From Oxytricha trifallax (Eukaryota; Ciliophora; Spirotrichea; Sporadotrichida; Oxytrichidae): a stretch of DNA of 64,000 bases. The stretch lies in contig ARYC01019316.1 in the NCBI GenBank assembly GCA_000711775.1, positions 1-64,000 on the forward strand, given 5' to 3'. Both the position numbers and the translations under genes were made by a program. Below, one piece after another: positions 1 through 14,200 of this stretch. The notes below the pieces were generated by a model. That model had not been told where the DNA came from. It saw only the letters and a program-made list of their open reading frames with translations, and did not search any database. Position 1 is the first letter of the stretch. Each line of letters opens with the position of its first letter.

Positions 1-1590
1 TGATTTTTTGTATATTTAGTCTTAATGCTATAAATTTCCTCTTTTTAGATAGATATTGCTGCAAAAGTTGTAATTTGTAATTCATGATTGTGTCTTTGTA
101 TTTTGAAACATCTATAACATACTAAAGTTTCTTCAATTTGTTTATCTAAGCATTTTTTTAAATGATTTCAATTTTGATCTGCTTCTCAATTATCCTTTAT
201 TATTTTAAGTCTTTATGTCTAGCTCTAAATCGCATACACTCTAACAAGGTTTATTTTTTTCTTATTTTAACACATAAATTTACTTGCTTTTCTCGATTCT
301 CTTTTAAAAGCCTTTTTTTTGGCTTCTATCTTAATTTCATGAATAGTTCTTATTTGAAGAAATTGAGAATTTGAAATAGTTTCATTCTCATTAATAGAGA
401 GCGCTTCTTCGAGTTACTATTATAGATTGGCTATCTCATATTGAAAGTAATCCTGATTTTATTACTTATACTGTAATTTTTTGTTGTTTCTTAATTTCGG
501 AAAGCTGCATCAATTCTGAATGCTTCTATTTTATTTATTGATTTAATTAATCTTCTTAAATTTGTAGCTGTAATTCTAGTTTCATTTTATATTTCCTTTT
601 TTTATATTGCCAATTAATTATTTGTCAGTTGTAGTAATCTTAAAATCATCAAGTTTTTAACTGTGAAAGTTCTTTTTTTACATTTAGTACTCCCTTAATT
701 AATATGTAGTTTGTACTAATTACTCTCTCTCTGATTATCCTGTTATTTCAGCACTCTTTCATAACATTAATTTACTACTCGTTGAAGTTTATTTTCTCCT
801 CGTTACCCATTTTTGTAGTGTTTTAGTTTTTCAAGCAGATTGTCTCTTCTTCTGTTACAAATTTAGATCATTCTTTTAGTCTTAAATAGAGGACATCATG
901 GCTTTATATTTATTTTTTTATTCCTAAGTACGTTAATGATGATTTCCTTATCTTTTCTAAAACTTTAATTCTTATCTTAGAGCTTTTTATAATCATACAC
1001 TAAGTTATCTCTTTATTGTGCAAAGTTTATAAATTAACTTTGATGAATGATTCATTTAATTTCAAGATTCTTTCTTTCAAAAATAATATCAATTTTTGCA
1101 GAAGGATACTGCCATAATTTAAAACAATACCTAGAGAAATATAGTATTTTAGAATAAAAATAGATTAGTTTCGAAAATTTTGGCTGGCGAGGTCGAAAAC
1201 GGTTATTTTATCTTGTTTGATTTATGATTAAACTCTGGTGTAATTGAAAATTATAGTCATTAAATAACATATCATTTTATCTAGAAAGACAAACTTGCAG
1301 CAGGAAAAAAACTCCTTTGACATTTAGAGAAGTTATTTGATACACTGTTATTTGCTTAATTAAAGATCATACTGTCTAAGGGTAAACTCATATACTCGTG
1401 TTGATAAGAGTACAAATATAAAGTGTATGGCAAGTCTATTTAGTGTGATAGCTGTTTGACATTTTGTAAATATGACCCTAGACAAAATTCCATAAATTAG
1501 TATCTTTCTTAAGGTAATTACTATAAGACGATGTTTAAAAGACATATAATAGTCTAGATCCTTTAGATGGCGTTTAAATGCTAATTTCAT
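1..1590 (-). other. Long TGA-free tracts, possible coiled-coil protein gene running off the left edge
   Basis: On the minus strand one frame is open from an ATG at 1590 to a TGA at 868 (240 codons). A second frame is open from about 897 to the window edge, reading TAA and TAG as Gln. The second tract is rich in Lys, Arg, Gln and Glu and looks like a coiled-coil cytoskeletal protein. The two overlap by about 30 bases, as a frameshift or a segment junction would produce. No domain is recognised. In DNA this AT-rich, open frames of this length arise by chance, and codons starting with G are few (about 10-14%, against 30% or more in the clear genes here), so this is weak evidence. Confidence 0.25.
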
Positions 1591-1897
1591 GGCCTTGTAA
1601 ATTTGCTTGATGATCCTGATTTGTGTTGAAAGGCTTAATTAATTACCCCACAAAATTATTCTATTAAAATCAAGTTGAATATTAAAAGCATTTAAAAAAA
1701 TTAAAAGCGATAACCCCAATATGAGCTACTGATTAAGAATTTTAATTTATTATTTAAGCACTTCCTTCTTCTTTTTCTAATATGAACACAGATTATTTCA
1801 TATTTGAGGAATTTGGGTGAAGATGAGTTTTTTTACTCCTTAGCATTTTATTTGAAGATGACCTTTCTTTCAACGAGTCATTCGATTTTGAATTATT

Positions 1898-2167
1898 TCA
1901 ATCAAGTTTTCCACTGTGATTCATCTATAATGAACTAATTATTTTAGTAGAAGCCACAGTAGTGGTATGAGGCTACTATTGTCTGTCACTAGAACGAGAT
2001 TCCTTCTCTTTTTTATAAGAGTTTTTGGGATGATTAAGTGTATTCTGTTTTGAACTGACCTGTGATTGACATAATGATGCTTGCATAGTTCTACTCTTAG
2101 ATATATTTACGGTCATTTCAAGCAATTCAATTAATGGTTTTTTATATTTCAAATAATATAGAAACAT
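1898..2167 (-). CDS. Small Ser/Thr-rich ORF, candidate gene segment
   Basis: The ORF starts at an ATG at 2167 and stops at TGA 1898-1900 (89 codons). The same frame stays open after the stop to about 1740. The product begins with a short hydrophobic stretch (MFLYYLKYKK) and then becomes rich in Ser, Thr, Asn, Lys and His, like a disordered region. This composition is not what random AT-rich DNA gives, but no domain is seen. It could be one MDS of a larger minus-strand gene that also includes the tracts to its left. Confidence 0.3.
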
Positions 2168-2339
2168 TCATTGTAAGCATTATTATAATAGTAGCCATTA
2201 TTTTTAATATCATGCTTTCAATGAATCATAACTATAATTTTATAGCTTGAGTATAAAAGTCTTACTAATCTTTTTAATCTATAAATTCTTAAATAATTAG
2301 TAGCTCTAACTTAACTATAGTAATTTACTTACCTTGTGT

Positions 2340-5300
2340 CTCTCTCAGTTTTTACATAGTTTTAAAAATTTAAATTTAGGGGTTAATTGTTATATTTTAT
2401 TATTTTTGGGATATTTGAATATTTCTGTTTTTCTTTGACATCAAAGTCTTTCTTTATCCTTGGCTTTATTTTTAATGTTTAATATTAATAATTGACTTCA
2501 TTTTTTCATTTCTGATTAATTCATAATTATAAATATGGTTTTATCTTGAAATTTATTGAAGATTTTATAAAGAAGGGAAATAGTCAGCTTAATTTGATTG
2601 ATAAATTAATTGATGTAAACAATATTAGAATAATCACATCATGATTCTTTGATGGTAGTTAGTAGCTTTTGTAAAAGTATTAGTTAATAAGATTTTTTAT
2701 GGAGGGTAATGTTATTTAAAGATTGAATTAAACTTCTTACTTCATTTAATTGAGAATAAAAAACGATAATTTACATGAAAATTCAAGCATTAATTATATA
2801 TAACCTTGTAATAACACCTTAAAAATATATCAGCATTATATTTTAATTATAGTTTTATTTTCCTTATATGGCGATATTTAAAACTACCTTTTTTAATTAG
2901 TTCTTTTAAATTTCTAAATCTTAATAATCTAGTAATTCTTTATTTATATTTATTTGAATATTCTGTTTTATTTATTATTTACTATTATTCTTATAATTTG
3001 AATTTTAAATTCTTTCAACGCTTTTAGAATCATAGTTAAGTTTAATGTCTGATAAACTTTGCTCCAATAATACTGCATAATCATCAACTTTATTATAGTT
3101 TTAAATTAATATTCATTAATTTTCGAACCTGTTGAAAATGGTTCATATATATAATGACATTTATATTATTATTTTTTTACGAATTTCACTAATAATAAAT
3201 TAGTGAAATGCATTTCACTAATCTAACATTAGTGAAATTCATATAAATCAATATTACTTATGTTATATAAACTATTAATGCATTGATAATTTTAACTATG
3301 TATATATTAATAATTTATTGTCCCAATATAGGACATGATTAATATCTTATATTTTATATTTAAAAAATGTAATACTGTTTTGATAATAGTTTAAATTAGA
3401 TTAAATTATGATTTACAAGTCTTTATAGACTTTTACAAATTCTAATTAGATTTTAGGAACATTGTTCTTTTAAGAATAGAGATTCAAATTTTTTTCATTT
3501 ATTCACTATTTGTGGATATAAAAGCATTATATATTATAAAAAGGGACCCTAAAAAATCGATATAGAAATAATCATAATTACAGATAGATTTATGACTAAT
3601 TACATAAGGAATATTAGGATTCCTTAATTAGATACTCAATGTAATTATTAATACTTAGTAAAAATATAATGTATTTATTATTATACTTATATTAGCTTAA
3701 TAATTATTCTATATAAATGTACTAAATTAGTTTAATTAAGTAAAGCATTTTAGATAACAAAAACAATGTCATTTAATGAGTCTTCGGTCGTTAAAAAACC
3801 AAATTTTCAAAAATCACAATGTTTCAGGTTAACTATTGGGTTTTGTTAATATATGCCTCAATGCAGTCTAATGGCTATAATAATTAATTTTTGTAATCGA
3901 TATAAATATCGATGATTATCTCTAAAAGTTTATAAGTTTTTTATTTAATCTACCAAGCATTAAGTTTTTTATGACAAATTCATTTTTAGATTATTAGTGT
4001 TTTGACTCTTCAAAAGTGAAAAATTATTTCGTATCAATATTATCTAAAGTTTACTACGATGTTAAGAAAGAGAAGCAAGTTCAAATTATTATTTAATTTG
4101 GATGTTTCTAGATCTTAAAACTATCTTTAGTCTAAGTAATATTAAATAATATATAAAGGAATAATTATAAGCCATATATTAGCCAGATTAAATATTTTTG
4201 ACTATATGATTATCAAGTTTAATTTTTGAATAATTTCTGAGGTTGAAATCTTCTCAACTGTAAAAATCCGAGCTCGCAATGGTTAATATTTTAAAATTAA
4301 AAAAATTAATAGTTTAAGATTTCTTATAGCTGCTATCCACTTTTATCTGGTTATTATTAATAAGTTAACTCATTTGAATTCAAATTGTTTTAATCATAAA
4401 TCTGTATTTAGCCATAATACGCTTAACTCTATTTTTAACACTCTAAACTATCATTTTCTTTTTTTTATCTCTAAGTACTAACCCTTATAACTTCTTAGTT
4501 TTTTCGTTTTATTTTATATTTATACTATAAAACTCATATTTATCTATATCATCAGTTTGTTATGTTTAATTTAAGATGGTCTCATTGATATTATTTGGGT
4601 GGATTTTGGAAACTTATATCCTATTTATGATTAAATTTACGAATCTTTTAATCACTTAGAATTTAATTTTTGTCTCTAATTATTGCAAAGTCTTGTATAT
4701 ATAAGTGGCTTGTATTTGGTAAATCAAAATAATCTTGAATATTAACCGCATATAGGGTAAACTAATGCTATACATTTTATTTATAAATATAATTTATACC
4801 TCTGTAGATTTTAGAATTTCACTTTTTATAAAAATAGATTTATTAATATTCCTAAACAATTTCTTTATATTTATTTTTAATTTTCTCTTCTGCAATGCGC
4901 GTGGATAAATTAGAATTTAGCTTTTAAAATAGTGAAAATGAGAGTAATTAATAATAATTTAATCATCGATACTTTTTAAGTCCTCATAGTATATAATTAC
5001 AAAATGTGCAAAAATTTAATGAAATCAATTTAATTATATAATAATTAATATCATCATTTTAGCTAAATTATTATTATATTATATTGTTAATCTTTTTCAG
5101 ACTTTAATTATTTTTTTAGCTTGCATGTTATTTTGAGATATTGTAAAAATTTGATTGAAAAATATATAAATTTATTTTATTATATTAATTAGCAAGACAT
5201 TTTCATTTTAGCGAATTTGATGTTTGAGTAGTGATTCAAATTGCCCTAGATCTTAGAATTAAATTTTCATAATCATGAGTCTTACCTAAATCCATTTTAG

Positions 5301-5530
5301 AGTTTTTGAAATTACAATTAATTTGTATTTAAAATTTACAATATAATTAAATATAAAATTTATTGTATCACTTTCAAATCATTAAAATTGTAAATCAAAT
5401 TTAATGAACTTATATATCATTCTAAACCTTTTAATAAAAATTGCACTTTTATAGGTTTTAGAGATATTTATTCAAAATTACTATATAATCTGTCTTGATA
5501 TTAAATCTACTAAGTAGTGTAAAAATAAAG
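2340..5530. other. AT-rich stretch with little recognisable content
   Basis: Mostly low-complexity A/T sequence with short direct and inverted repeats. Two weak plus-strand coding candidates are seen: an ATG ORF at 3766-3915 (49 codons, starting MSFNESSVVKKP) and an open piece at about 3995-4205 containing SKVKNYFVSILSKVYYDV. A minus-strand ORF at 4380-4751 (123 codons, Lys/Gln-rich) is within chance expectation. No RNA gene or recognisable transposon was found. Confidence 0.5.
3181..3240. repeat. Double hairpin of ATTTCACTAAT units
   Basis: Four copies of an 11-bp unit, ATTTCACTAAT and its reverse complement ATTAGTGAAAT, alternate in orientation over about 60 bp. They can form two adjacent hairpins or one larger stem. 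No gene is nearby. It could be a protein-binding cluster or a miniature transposon remnant. Confidence 0.7.
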
Positions 5531-5559
5531 ATATACTATTGGGCATTTTCACATAGTAA

Positions 5560-8500
5560 AAAGACTAAATGAGTAAAGATAGAAAAAGATTTGAATTTAA
5601 TGTTAGAATCATTCAAGGAGGATGCAAAGCATAAAAATAAAGGACCTAAGACAGTTAATTTAAGGGAATTACCCAGATATGAGAAGCAATAGTTTATATT
5701 TCTATTATTTTCATTAAAAATGGCGATAATCTCGAACAATATGATATATATCTTTCGATTGAAGATATTGAGAGTAATTATTATGATGATTTTGATTTGA
5801 AAATGATCTAGTAAGATATCCTAATGATGAAGAAATCGGAGAGGATGAACTTGTGGAGTTGCTGAGAAGAGGTGCCGCACAAAAATTTCCGCTTGATGCT
5901 GATAATAAGCTTAGCTATACCAAACTATAAACAGTTATCCACTAGTACTATCCTAGAGTTGAAATTTAAATGAAAGGTAAGTTGGAATATTATTTTAGAC
6001 TCAATATAAACTTAAATTATAGATGGTATAAAATATTATAACTAACTACCTCATGGAAAAATAGGAATATGCTGGCACTGTTGCTGTAGACCAGTGACCA
6101 AAGTTAAATTATCAAATATGGGCGGGAGTGACATATTACTTTATAATGGTAAAAATTTTAAAATTATTATATTTAGTTTTGCTTCAGTATTAAACTTCTC
6201 CCTTTTCGTACTCTACTCCGTAGGTTGAGGTTCTATAAATAAGATTGGACTAAGGTGTTTATTTTCATGTTTAGTTAAGCTTATATGGGAGAAATTACTA
6301 TGGTCTACAATTTTGATTAAGTTCCCCCAATTGATACTTATGAATATTTATTTGCAATGTGAGTAAGGTAGATTATATGATATTAAAGCATTTGGTCTCG
6401 ATTATTCAACATGCAACATCTCTGGTCTTTCTTTTTGTTTTAAAGCTTATCATATATTTTAAGACTAGAAGTGCAGTTTAACTTAGTTCAGTGAGACTGA
6501 CTTCAATTATAAGGCTGATTCGTAAGATGATTAGTATATAGACAAATAAAGCTGCAATTTACTTTAAGTTTAGCGAGGTTGCCAACAACTTGTAGAAATT
6601 TTACAGGCAATAAAACTGTTTTTATGCAAACTTAATGTTCCGAAACAGGAATAACCCTTGACACTAGTTATATATATTATAGAGTTAAGTAGTTATTAAA
6701 ACTTCAATATTTTAAGTCATATTTGCTATCATTTTTGGGATATACCTGCTAATATTGACATGTCTGCAAGACTTTAACACTTGGAAATATTAAGGGAATA
6801 ACTACACATGCCACTTTATTCACTGTTTTGCTATTTTGTTTACTTTCACATAAATAATTTACTATATGAAAGTTTAGATTTGTAAATGTTCTGAGAATCA
6901 ACTTAAACAAATTAACAAAAAAAACTAAGATAATAATGGAAGTGAATAAAATATGCGTTTAAACAAGGTTAACAATGAAAAATTTGACGACCGCAATATT
7001 CTTAAGTTTAAATAAAAAGATTAGGAAGTTCGACGATGAAGATAGGTATCACAACATTAAATTATTGTTCATTGATTAGATGATCCAACCCCAGTATATA
7101 GTTAAAATAGAGTATACAATCCCAAAAATCTAAGAGAATAAGGTGCCAAAATACAAGATTAAATAAACCTTTTATTATTTTAACATCATCAATTATTTAC
7201 AATTAAATGATTGTTGACATTACACTGGGATTGATGCACTATGATAAGATATTCATCTTTGCTACCTGAACATGTTTTACAAATAATTAAAAAATTTAAA
7301 TCGTTTGAGATGAGAGAAAGTTAAAACCCCAAATATTAGAATGAAATTTGAAAAATAATTTGAGATACCAAAAGTCAAAATCTAAGCAAAACAAGACATG
7401 TATTATGCTTGGAAGAAGAATAATGTTTTAATGGGAATATAAATTATTATCTTAATTTAAATTTCTCAACATTGTAAGTTTTTATAAATATCAAAGTAAA
7501 AGGAATAAGTTTAAAATTAAATGTAAAACGGTCAAATTTCATATATATTATAGTTAATTAAAATATTTAACATACTTTGAAAAACCTGGGGTATAGTAAT
7601 TTCTAGAAATTATTAAATAACCTTAAAATTAGTATTTATTTTTATATAATATTTTTATTGTCATAAGCTTTCTTAAAAAGCCGAAAATTGTTGAGATTAG
7701 ATCTTTTTGTGTCATGATAAAAATAACATTATTTGACTGGAAAATTAATTGTAAGTAGTTTAATTTTAAACTTATCATTATAGGATAATATGACATGGAG
7801 GTTGATTGAATTGCTTATGAAATAAAAAGGCAATCATCGGAGGTAATTCAGTAAATTTCCGAGGAAGATATACTAATTTCACTTCTGAGTTCTACAGAAC
7901 AGCGGGAACTGCAATTGTAATATAATTATCCTTTTACTAATTTAAACTGCAGCTATTGACAATAATGATTGACATAGTATCGTAAAATTTCAAAAACTAC
8001 TCCTTTTATCTAATGAAACTATCTCAATTTTGTGATAAAGACTGTTATATAGACTAAAAAGAAGAACAAAACATTTCCTTTAAAATGACTTTGAAGAGTT
8101 ATACGCTTGTGCAGAATTGCATTTCAAATGCAGACATGCAACACTTCTTACTACGTTTTATGTCTGTTTGTTCTTAACTTTTGCAATAACTTTGTTATAT
8201 GTTGTTCGTTTGCTTTAATTTATTTCTATATTCTATTTTTATCAGTTTTATGAAAGTTTTATTAATATCTTGCAATATTTATAGTTTCGAGACATTACAT
8301 ATCACTAATTCTAGGAAATTGAAACTTATATCCGGTCAAGAATTCTTAATTGCTATTGCAATCTATAGTATTATAATTTATTGAATAAAACAAATGTTTA
8401 GTTTTTAGAATAATAATCCATCTGGTTATTGCATTTATGTTGATTAGAAAAAATTTGCACTTCGGTGAAATTTGTGGCCCACCTGATTTTAGTGATTTCA

Positions 8501-9415
8501 ATGCTTAACTCACAGCTCCTCTCGATTTAATCCCATTCATCTGCATTATTTTTGATCCGAAGAGGTTTGAGTTTGTTCATTCATTTCTAATATTCGTTGG
8601 GGTGTTTATTGCAATAGCAATTGTAGTCCTAGTTATTACATTGGGAAGTTTTTTGTAACGCTTAATCGATGCCTGTAAAAAGATCTACAAAATCTGCTAA
8701 AAATATTGATAATCTGGTGGTTGCTTTTTGACTGTGGTAAATGTGCATAATGCCTCAATATTGGATCGTGTTTTAAGAAATCTTATTCAGCCTACTGCTG
8801 TTGCAAGAAACATTTTATGTTGCTAAATCGACGGCTTGTTCAACTCAGATAATTGCATGTGATGTGGATGCGATTCTTAAAAGCTACTTATTTTTTTTAT
8901 TCAATTATGCTGTTGAAAAGATAAATTTGACTTTTTGATTGCTTTGAGATACTGATGGTCTATACTCCAAAAAAATAAGTATACAAAGAAATTTCTCTTT
9001 AAAGATGAGACTTTTGTATTTAATACATAATTATGAATAGGGAAAAAGGCTTAAACTTCCTCTAAGACGAGATTTTGAGCTTTTTCGGGATATATAAATT
9101 AAAGGTTCAATAAAGGATCCACCAGGTTTATTGTTTGATCTTAAGTATCTTGAGGCATTTACTAAATAATTTCATTTCTTGTATAGAAAGGCGGTAAATG
9201 AGTTAAAAGTTTAAGCTATAATTATATATAAGAAATTTGAATTAAAATAAATATTTAAAAAATTAACTTGAAATATATACTTTAAAAATTGTAGGTTCAT
9301 GAAAATATATTGTGGAGATTTAGAAAGATTTAAATTTAGAATCTGATTTGCTGAAATGTTTAGATGCTTCACTTAGCTTTAAGGGAAGTCTGATTCATTT
9401 AAAGAGATTAAGATG
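5560..9415 (+). CDS. Multi-segment gene of unknown function with a predicted membrane segment
   Basis: A chain of plus-strand coding blocks, all requiring TAA/TAG as Gln. Blocks lie at about 5565-5815, 5818-5975 (contains DELVELLRRGAAQKFPLDAD), 6040-6148 (ICWHCCCRP), 6190-6360, 6470-6660, 6953-7240, 7340-7475, 7830-8190 (contains GNSVNFRGRYTNFTSEFYR), 8470-8706 and 9040-9410. Splice-like GTAAG...AG boundaries follow several blocks, for example near 5976, 6149-6179 and 6360 (GTGAGTAAG). The 8470-8706 block carries a strong hydrophobic helix (FVGVFIAIAIVVLVITL) followed by a basic, Cys-containing tail. Codons starting with G make up 20-38% of these blocks, unlike the surrounding DNA. No family is recognised. 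The AT-rich gaps may be introns or IESs, and some blocks change frame. It is probably a macronuclear-destined gene. Confidence 0.55.
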
Positions 9416-9639
9416 ACTTTTAAATTTTTATATTAAATTCAGCCCTGATTTTTGAATTCCATAAAAATGAAGAAAACTACCTGAACATAGAAAACTGTTG
9501 TAAGCCAAGAAGAAAGAAAGTAAAAGATAAGATAACACAAAAATAAATTGTGATTTTAATTTTGAGCTGATTACAATTTTTTTAAAAGTAGATGCTATTG
9601 AATTGAATTTATGAAATAAGATATTTAATTGTTTCATTT

Positions 9640-9960
9640 TATTGATAAATCAAAATAAGACATTTTCGCACCATTTTCTTAAATCTTAATCTACATCTAG
9701 CTTTTTTTGGCACACAAGCTCTCTTAGACTGTTTTTGATAGTAAAGAAATTCATCTATAATTTAATTTTTTTATAGCTACTCTTTGATTTTTTCAACAGC
9801 TTTTTAATTAAGTTCCTAGATAAAGCAACCCTCCTCTGCAGTAACTATTTCTAATTTAAATACTAGCAAATCAAGGACCTTCCTCAAGAAATATACTTTT
9901 TCTCTTATTTAATCCCAGTGGTGATCGATCCAATATTACCGTGTTTTGAATTATGGAGAA
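9640..9960 (-). CDS. Candidate coding segment, unknown protein
   Basis: On the minus strand a TGA-free frame runs from about 9960 down to 9374. Its first third looks coding: a Glu/Gln/Lys-rich helix (EIVTAEEGCFIQELNQKAVE) followed by a basic Cys-containing stretch (KRACVPKKARCRLRFKKMV). The left part, below about 9640, is hydrophobic and A/T-driven, overlaps the end of the plus-strand gene, and is probably not coding. It may belong to the same gene as the 10269-10673 ORF. No domain is recognised. Confidence 0.35.
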
Positions 9961-10268
9961 ATAATTTGCCAGTATAATCATAATACTATATAAGTTTCGT
10001 TTTTAGCATAACTTCCTAATTATATAATGTTCAATCGAGTCTTCCTCAAATAAATATACTATAAAACTTGACTTCTTATATCGACAAAAGGGAAAGCTAT
10101 TAAAAATAGATAATATTGAGACAATATTTTTGCTACTAGAATCAAAATACAATTTTATTATTTTGAAAATTATATTCAAACTTTAAACTTTTCTATTATT
10201 TTATTTCCATTGATTTCATCATAAAAATTTCACTCATAAAATTATAGAACAGAATCATCTTTAAATAT

Positions 10269-10673
10269 TCATAAACTAAATTAAAAGTTTTGCTTACATT
10301 CTAAGTTTTTCTTGTTCAGCTCTTTATCCCTCTATACATCCTCTAGATCCCTATCTTAAGGCAGATAGTAAGTTTTTGATTGTTGTAGTTCTCTTTATTG
10401 TACAATTTGTAATTACCTTTAAGTAAGTACTGATTATTGTTTGCCTTTTTCACATAAGATCTGAATTATATTGTCATAATCATATTTTTTTTAATTTCTA
10501 ATGAACATAGTTGTTTCTTAATCACTGCGATATTTATATGCTGTCTTGAACAGTCTTTAAGATATCTAGAATTGCTTTATACTTTTTTAGTCTTCGTGAA
10601 GTAAATTCTCTTAGTAAACTATATTAATGAGGTGTTACAATAGTCTAGGTTCCTTTGAAATTAATATTTCCAT
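10269..10673 (-). CDS. 134-codon ORF, candidate unknown protein
   Basis: ATG at 10673, TGA at 10269-10271. The product is Gln/Glu/Lys/Arg-rich and predicted helical, with segments such as EPRLLQHLINIVYQENLLHE and YYLPQDRDLEDVQRDKEL. A GTAAGC near the end (Cys-Lys codons) could be a 5' splice site leading toward the coding segment at 9640-9960. Codons starting with G are about 17%, only modestly above background, so this is a possible rather than a sure gene. Confidence 0.35.
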
Positions 10674-11063
10674 ATTAAACTTTAATGTTGGTGAGAATTT
10701 CTAGAATTTTTATGATTAATATTTTGTTTAATCTTAGGTCTACTTTGTCACTCATTCGCATGGGCTTTACACTTTTCCATCCAAAAAATCAAAAGTCGTT
10801 ATTCTTGTTTAAGCCAGAGAACAAATTATATTTCTAAAAATTTATTGGAGATGAAAGAATACTACTAAAAAGATATGTGAAGCATTAATAGTTAGAAAGT
10901 GCAATAAATACATACGTCAATTGCTTTATAATATTATCAGTAACTTAAGTGTAATTGAAGTAAGGCTTACTGTTTATTTTATAAATATTAACTTTGTCAA
11001 AGATTAGTATGGAATGGTAATGATATTTTAATTCAGAATCTCATAATAATAACGCCAAAAAAC

Positions 11064-11297
11064 CTTCAATGCCTAAGGACTATTGCTCATGATTCGTCAA
11101 TCAAAATCTGAATGTAGTAGAACTAATCCAAAGAAAATATGCTGCTTCTGCTACATATAAATTATAGATGGATTACAAAAATGGAACAGAGATTTTCAAT
11201 ATGTTCATATGCAATAGTAAACTATGTTTACGGATGATTTAAATAAGATTGAGGCTTATATATTTAACTATAATTTACTATAGAAAATAAATATGAT
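11064..11297 (+). CDS. Short coding-like segment, unknown
   Basis: An ATG at about 11070 opens a frame containing LNVVELIQRKYAASATYKL and further Cys/Met-containing sequence, with one in-frame TGA after seven codons. The composition is richer than the flanks. It may be one MDS of a gene or a gene fragment. No domain is seen. Confidence 0.3.
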
Positions 11298-11299
11298 CG

Positions 11300-14200
11300 A
11301 AATCTAATTTCATTTTTAAATTATCCTACTTTAACAGTCTTTTTTTATGATATAATCAGAAATAAGTAATAAATAATTTAAATTTGAATAACTTGCCAAA
11401 AATAAACATTAAAAGTTAAGAATTTAATCAGTTTCATTTATAATATAGTTGATAAAGATAATAAATTGAGATAATAATATGTCTGGAATTAGATTAATGA
11501 AAAAATTGCAGTCATTATTTGTGTCTTGCCTTGTTTATTTTATAGATATTTGGAGTAAATAAAGTATAACTTAAGTTGAAATGTTTGATTTAACGCAAAG
11601 GTAGAGTGGATGAGTATAATACAAATTATCTTTAGAGAAACAATAATGATGTATTTTACATATTTTATTCTAAAAAAATTTAAATAATTTTATAAATTGT
11701 ATTAACTATTAATAAAAAATTCTAAATAATCTTAACGATTGATTTAAATTGACGATTTAGAGCATTTAAATAAGTCTTTGCAAAGTTCATAATTCAATTA
11801 ATAAATAGTAACAGTGAATAAAGCATTCAAACATATGTAATAACTTATTTATTATCGATCATAAACCTTTGAAAATAAAAATTATTTATAACTATCACTT
11901 AACGAATTATAATCATACATTGCTATTAAAATGGAATGAAATAATAAAATGAGTTTAAAACATCTCTCTCATTTCTTGATGTTTAATTATAAATGAAGTA
12001 TAGCAAGTAAAATTTCAATCTAAAAAATCAAATTATAAATAATAGTTATACGAAATAAAGTTATATAAATTTATGAAAATCATATATTTTATTGCGTAAG
12101 AAGATGTAAGGTATCAAACTGCCCTAGTATAATCTTCTATTTAGGCTTAAAAAGACATTTTTTTCGCACTAGTTTTCATAATTAAAACTATCATAGGTTA
12201 CTCACCACTCTGTACATCAAACTGTATGGAAAATTATAATAACATAAAATAAAATTGGCCATAAAGTGGCTTGTTTTAAGAGTTAATTGTATTATATTTA
12301 ATAATCAAAACTTTTTTCCTTTTTTTCTCACAATAAAAGTGCTTTTAATTCTTAATTATATTTTTAAAACAGTTATTAATAATTTCTTTTTCTTATTATT
12401 ACCAATTTTATATTTTCAATATTTGCAAATTGATTTAAGTTGCCTTTATTTTATATTATTGTGAGGGATGAAATGATTTAATTTTACAAAGAAAAATTAA
12501 TATCATAAAAAATTGTTAGAATCATGATATATTTTTATTTTTATTGAAATTAAAAGAGTAAATTAATCGAGGGAGCATGAGATAATCTGATCGAATGACG
12601 AAAAGAATATTTAAATCATTTTCAAGTATAAACTTTATTTAATCCAATCAAAACGCAGTAATAGTTGTAGATTAATTAAAGATCGTAATTATCATGAAAA
12701 ATTACATTATTTTAATCGATTTTTTTTTTGTTGGAAACAAAAAAGAGCAAGTAAATGTTGAGATACAATAGATTATTTAAAAGAAAATAAATTACAATAA
12801 TCATATCATTAAATTTTATATTTACAAGAGCTGTACTTTAAAGTGCGATTGTAGGTGAAAATTTATTAAGAAAAACAGAGATGGTAAAGTACTTATACGC
12901 ATGCTGATTAGGTAAATTCACTTGAAGCCTAAATAGAGAATTGTATTGCTTAAATCTATATATATTATTACCAATTTTTTTTGTAAATTGCTAATTTTGA
13001 AATAACTTATTATTAATATCAAAGGTTCATGCAATACTCTTTTCCAATTTAAATATTTATAAATTATTAGCTTTGTACATTCAAATTTCGATCATGAATT
13101 GATATTTTATGATTTTATTTTATTTTAATATCTATATGGATCAGCAAGATGCTATTATCATTTAATAAAATGGATTAAAATGTATTTTTTGGATTTTCTA
13201 ATTTTGTTATAAGGAATTTTAAATATGTATATATATAATATTTTTGTATTTCTATAGTCAATTTCAATCAAATCTTTAACTATGTTAATTAAATCTTATT
13301 TATATATAAATATATATATTTATTAATTTATTTAAAAAAACTTAAGAAATTAACCTTTATTTTCAAAATTAGAAAATGATGGGAGCAGATTTAGAATTTA
13401 AACTATTTTCAGATAATAATATCCCATTAATATTAATTTTTTTAATTTTAAGTAATATTATTTGTTGATTAATGATACAATTAAGTATTTTTAATAATTT
13501 TATTTTGTTATTTTCATAAAAAAATCATTTTTTTTCACTTTGCTAAATAACTTGATTGATATATACTTTTTAAGAAAAAATCTAGCTGATATAAAATTTA
13601 ATAAATAGAGAAATATTAAATACTCATTTTTCTTATAGATACTTTAACGAGCTACATTAATCCCAAAAATATTCATTCGAAGTTAGCATGTTTATTTGTT
13701 TATAGAAATCTACATGCAATTAAAGGAAAAAAAATAAAACTCACAGACATAGTTTAATAGTAATAATATGATCGAAGGTTAAAATTGATATTGAAAATTT
13801 AATTAATTATTTAGAAAATTAGTTTATAATATATTCGTGTTTATTAAAGCAAAGTTTTAATTAATATTTATTTAAATTTATCTGAAATAATAATAAGTAA
13901 TAACTTAAGTAACATGACTATAAATTTATCATTCAATTGCTAATAATTCTTAATTACACGGTCTTTACTAAACTCAACTTGAGAGTGTTTAAGAAAAAAG
14001 CTAGTTAATAAAATTTAATTTCTCAATAATACAATCTATAAATCTAAAATAAACCAGCTACCAAGAAAATTCATTATAATATTTATTAAGAATTTAAATT
14101 ATAGTTAATTTTTAATAGTTTTACAATAAAGCTGTTGTCTTGATTAAATTGCCATTTTTAATAAATTTACTTAATACTATTAACAAGAATATATAAAAAG

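Noticed and set aside
868..1590. A 240-codon minus-strand ORF taken as a firm gene
   Set aside because: With TGA as the only stop and about 12% G, open frames of this length are expected many times in 64 kb. Codons starting with G are about 10%, at background level. Kept only as a weak candidate.
4380..4751. A 123-codon minus-strand ORF
   Set aside because: Length within chance expectation and composition driven by A/T; no motif, splice signal or homologous copy to support it.
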